From CALBPI01 sp039821645 (lineage in GTDB: Bacteria; Pseudomonadota; Gammaproteobacteria; Steroidobacterales; Woeseiaceae), in the NCBI GenBank assembly GCA_039821645.1, contig JBCBNU010000007.1, positions 1 to 64,000 on the forward strand: 64,000 nt of DNA. The letters run 5' to 3'. Below are positions 62,474 through 64,000 of this stretch, in pieces. How positions within the stretch are numbered: position 1 is the first letter of the stretch; each line of letters opens with the position of its first letter. Under the pieces are notes generated by a model that was given only the letters and a program-made list of their open reading frames with translations, searched no databases and had not been told where the DNA came from. The position numbers and the translations under genes are program-made.

Positions 62474-63664
62474 CGCAACAATGGCAACCCGCGGGTCGTC
62501 ACTGACCTGAGACAGGATGCCAATTAACAGCGGCCCTAGGATTGCTGCAAATTTCCCAAGTGTGCTGTAGAAGCCAAAAAATTCTGAAGCCTTGTCGTCC
62601 GGGATTAACCTCGCGAACATCGCCCGGCTCATGCTCTGAACGCCGCCCTGAACCAGTCCGATTCCGATCGCCATGGCATAAAACTGCCACACTTCCTTGA
62701 GCATCAAACCCCAGGCAGCAATCAGCAAATAAACAAGAACCCCGACAAAAATCGCGCGTTTTGGTCCGATTTTCTGGCCCATAGCGCCGAACGCAATGGT
62801 GGCAGGTGCACCAACAAAGTTCGTAATCAGGATGGCCGCAATCAAATCCGTCGACTTGAATTCAAGGCGAGCGCCGAAGTCGGTCGCCATCAGAATCAGG
62901 GTATGTACACCATCGATATACAGCCAATAGGCAGCAAGAAAGAGCGCTATGTTTCGATACTGCCCGATGTCTCGCAGCGTCTGAAGCAAGGTGCGATAAC
63001 CTTCGACCGCCGCACGCATCAATCCCGGACTTTCCGTCTTGGGCTCTTTCACAAACAAGAGCAACGGCACGGTAAACACGGCCCACCACACCGCTACTAT
63101 CGCGAACGCAGCGCGCATCGCAGCCGTCACATCCGCGAATCCGAACACCTCTGGCTTTGAGACCATCCAGGTATTGAAGGCGAGCAACAGCGCGCTGCCG
63201 AAGTAGCCGATACCGAAGCCCAAAGCGGAGACCTGCTCGTAGCGATCTCGTGTCGTCACAGTGACCAGCAGGGAGTCGTAGAACGTATTGGCCGCATAGA
63301 AGCCGAGTAATGCGCTCGCATAGAGGCCAAGCGCGACAAACCACTCGCCCTGCCCCACAAAATACAGTCCGAGTGTCGACGCGATTGCGAGCAGGGTGAA
63401 GCCGAGCAGGAAACGCTTACGAGTGCCCCCGGAATCCGCAATCGCACCTAGAATCGGGGCAAGAAGTGCAACACACAAACTGGCGCCTGACACACCAAAC
63501 GAAAGGCGCGATGTGATCGCAGCGGGGTCTTCACCTGCGTTGTAAAACTCGCGGAAGAAAATCGGATAGAACGTCGCGATCACGGTGAGCGCAAACGCAG
63601 AGTTCGCCCAGTCGTAGAGCGCCCACCCCAGTACCGGTTTTTCCTTCAGCAGGCGCAGGCTCAT
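62375..63664 (-). CDS. UMF1-family MFS transporter
   Basis: This 429-residue protein has about 12 membrane helices and the UMF1 (Atg22-like) N terminus LGWALYDWANSAFALTVIATFYPIFF. Bacterial members are uncharacterised permeases; yeast Atg22 exports amino acids from vacuoles. ACGGAG lies about 6 bases before the ATG. It is 11 bp behind prfC on the same strand, and its 3' end overlaps tgpA by 99 bp tail to tail. Confidence 0.9.
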   Translation of the reverse strand: MSLRLLKEKPVLGWALYDWANSAFALTVIATFYPIFFREFYNAGEDPAAITSRLSFGVSGASLCVALLAPILGAIADSGGTRKRFLLGFTLLAIASTLGLYFVGQGEWFVALGLYASALLGFYAANTFYDSLLVTVTTRDRYEQVSALGFGIGYFGSALLLAFNTWMVSKPEVFGFADVTAAMRAAFAIVAVWWAVFTVPLLLFVKEPKTESPGLMRAAVEGYRTLLQTLRDIGQYRNIALFLAAYWLYIDGVHTLILMATDFGARLEFKSTDLIAAILITNFVGAPATIAFGAMGQKIGPKRAIFVGVLVYLLIAAWGLMLKEVWQFYAMAIGIGLVQGGVQSMSRAMFARLIPDDKASEFFGFYSTLGKFAAILGPLLIGILSQVSDDPRVAIVALLPLFIGGLLLLSRVRLQGEADTAAPATANPE

Positions 63665-63675
63665 AGGGACTCCGT

Positions 63676-64000
63676 TTAGAGTTCGCGAGTGGCACGGAAT
63701 TGAATTTCCGGCCAGCGCTCCTCGGTCAGTTGAAGGTTTACGCGCGTCGGTGCGACGTAGACAAGCGCATCGCTGTGATCCACAGCCAGGTTGTCATGTG
63801 CTTTTCGGCGAAACTCATCGAGTTTCTTATCGTCCTCGGCATGCACCCAGCGCGCCGTATGCACGTTAACCGACTCGAACTGGCACTCGACGCCGTACTC
63901 CTCGCGCAGTCGATGTGCGACCACATCAAACTGCAAGATGCCTACTGCGCCCAGAATCAAATCGTTGTTACGCATCGGCTTGAACAACTGTGTGGCGCCC
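63676..64000 (-). CDS. prfC: Peptide chain release factor 3, C-terminal part
   Basis: RF3 is a GTPase that recycles RF1 and RF2 from the ribosome. Only the last 108 residues are in the window and the frame runs off the edge. They include LFKPMRNNDLILGAVGILQF and DVVAHRLREEYGVECQFE, diagnostic of the RF3 C-terminal domain. The N-terminal GTPase domain lies outside. Confidence 0.95.
   Translation of the reverse strand, partial: GATQLFKPMRNNDLILGAVGILQFDVVAHRLREEYGVECQFESVNVHTARWVHAEDDKKLDEFRRKAHDNLAVDHSDALVYVAPTRVNLQLTEERWPEIQFRATREL

Overview
The window is a densely coded, moderately GC-rich stretch of a gammaproteobacterial chromosome. That placement is inference, but it rests on several gene orders that match Escherichia coli and Pseudomonas almost gene for gene: rpsP-rimM-trmD-rplS, rnr-rlmB-rpsF-rpsR-rplI-dnaB-alr, queG/nnr-tsaE-amiB-mutL-miaA-hfq-hflX-hflK-hflC-yjeT-purA, panB-panC-folK-pcnB, and lptG-lptF/pepA-holC-valS. 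MutL carries endonuclease motifs, and rpsF and rpsR overlap with no priB between them, so it is not an enteric. I cannot name the genus from sequence alone. I see no CRISPR array, insertion sequence, prophage, integrase or rRNA.

Layout. 1-1.8 kb: threonine catabolism (end of kbl, tdh). 1.8-3.7 kb: sppA. 3.7-7.6 kb: a TRAP transporter with a TatT partner lipoprotein (TPAT type), starting 10 bp behind rplS. 7.6-9.5 kb: the S16-RimM-TrmD-L19 operon. 9.7-14.1 kb: ffh, a class II cyclic-nucleotide phosphodiesterase, and divergently ypjD and a CorC/HlyC-type CBS protein. 14.1-15.5 kb: radA. 15.6-19.5 kb: a signalling cassette of membrane Ser/Thr kinase, PP2C phosphatase and FHA protein. 19.5-27.2 kb: alr, dnaB, rplI, a DUF2232 membrane protein, rpsR, rpsF, rlmB, rnr. 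27.3 kb: tRNA-Leu(CAG) with its own promoter. 27.5-32.5 kb: an accessory block of zinc metalloprotease, SCP2 protein, a membrane protein with a degenerate NERD-like domain, and a patatin-like lipase. 32.5-45.9 kb: the purA to queG superblock, with a class III-like PPK2 kinase coupled to queG. 45.9-50.1 kb: panC, panB, a deoxynucleoside kinase, folK, pcnB. 50.2-50.6 kb: a decayed glutathione S-transferase pseudogene. 50.7-58.4 kb: an RDD protein, lptG-lptF, pepA-holC-small protein-valS. 58.5-62.5 kb: a MoxR-DUF58-transglutaminase operon. 62.4-64 kb: a UMF1-type MFS transporter and the 3' end of prfC.

The core blocks cover translation, tRNA modification, replication and repair, LPS export and cofactor synthesis, in conserved operons with 4-bp or shorter overlaps. 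The accessory content is slotted at the edges of these blocks. The most interesting pieces are the kinase/phosphatase/FHA cassette with no type VI secretion genes nearby, the TPAT transporter whose binding protein lacks the usual carboxylate-binding arginine, the tRNA-flanked accessory block with the degenerate NERD-like protein, the broken GST, and two unusual arrangements: a 99-bp tail-to-tail overlap and a 21-bp divergent intergenic region with a shared symmetric -10 element. No stretch over about 300 bp lacks a gene; the longest non-protein gap (27175-27477) holds the tRNA, its promoter and two hairpins.
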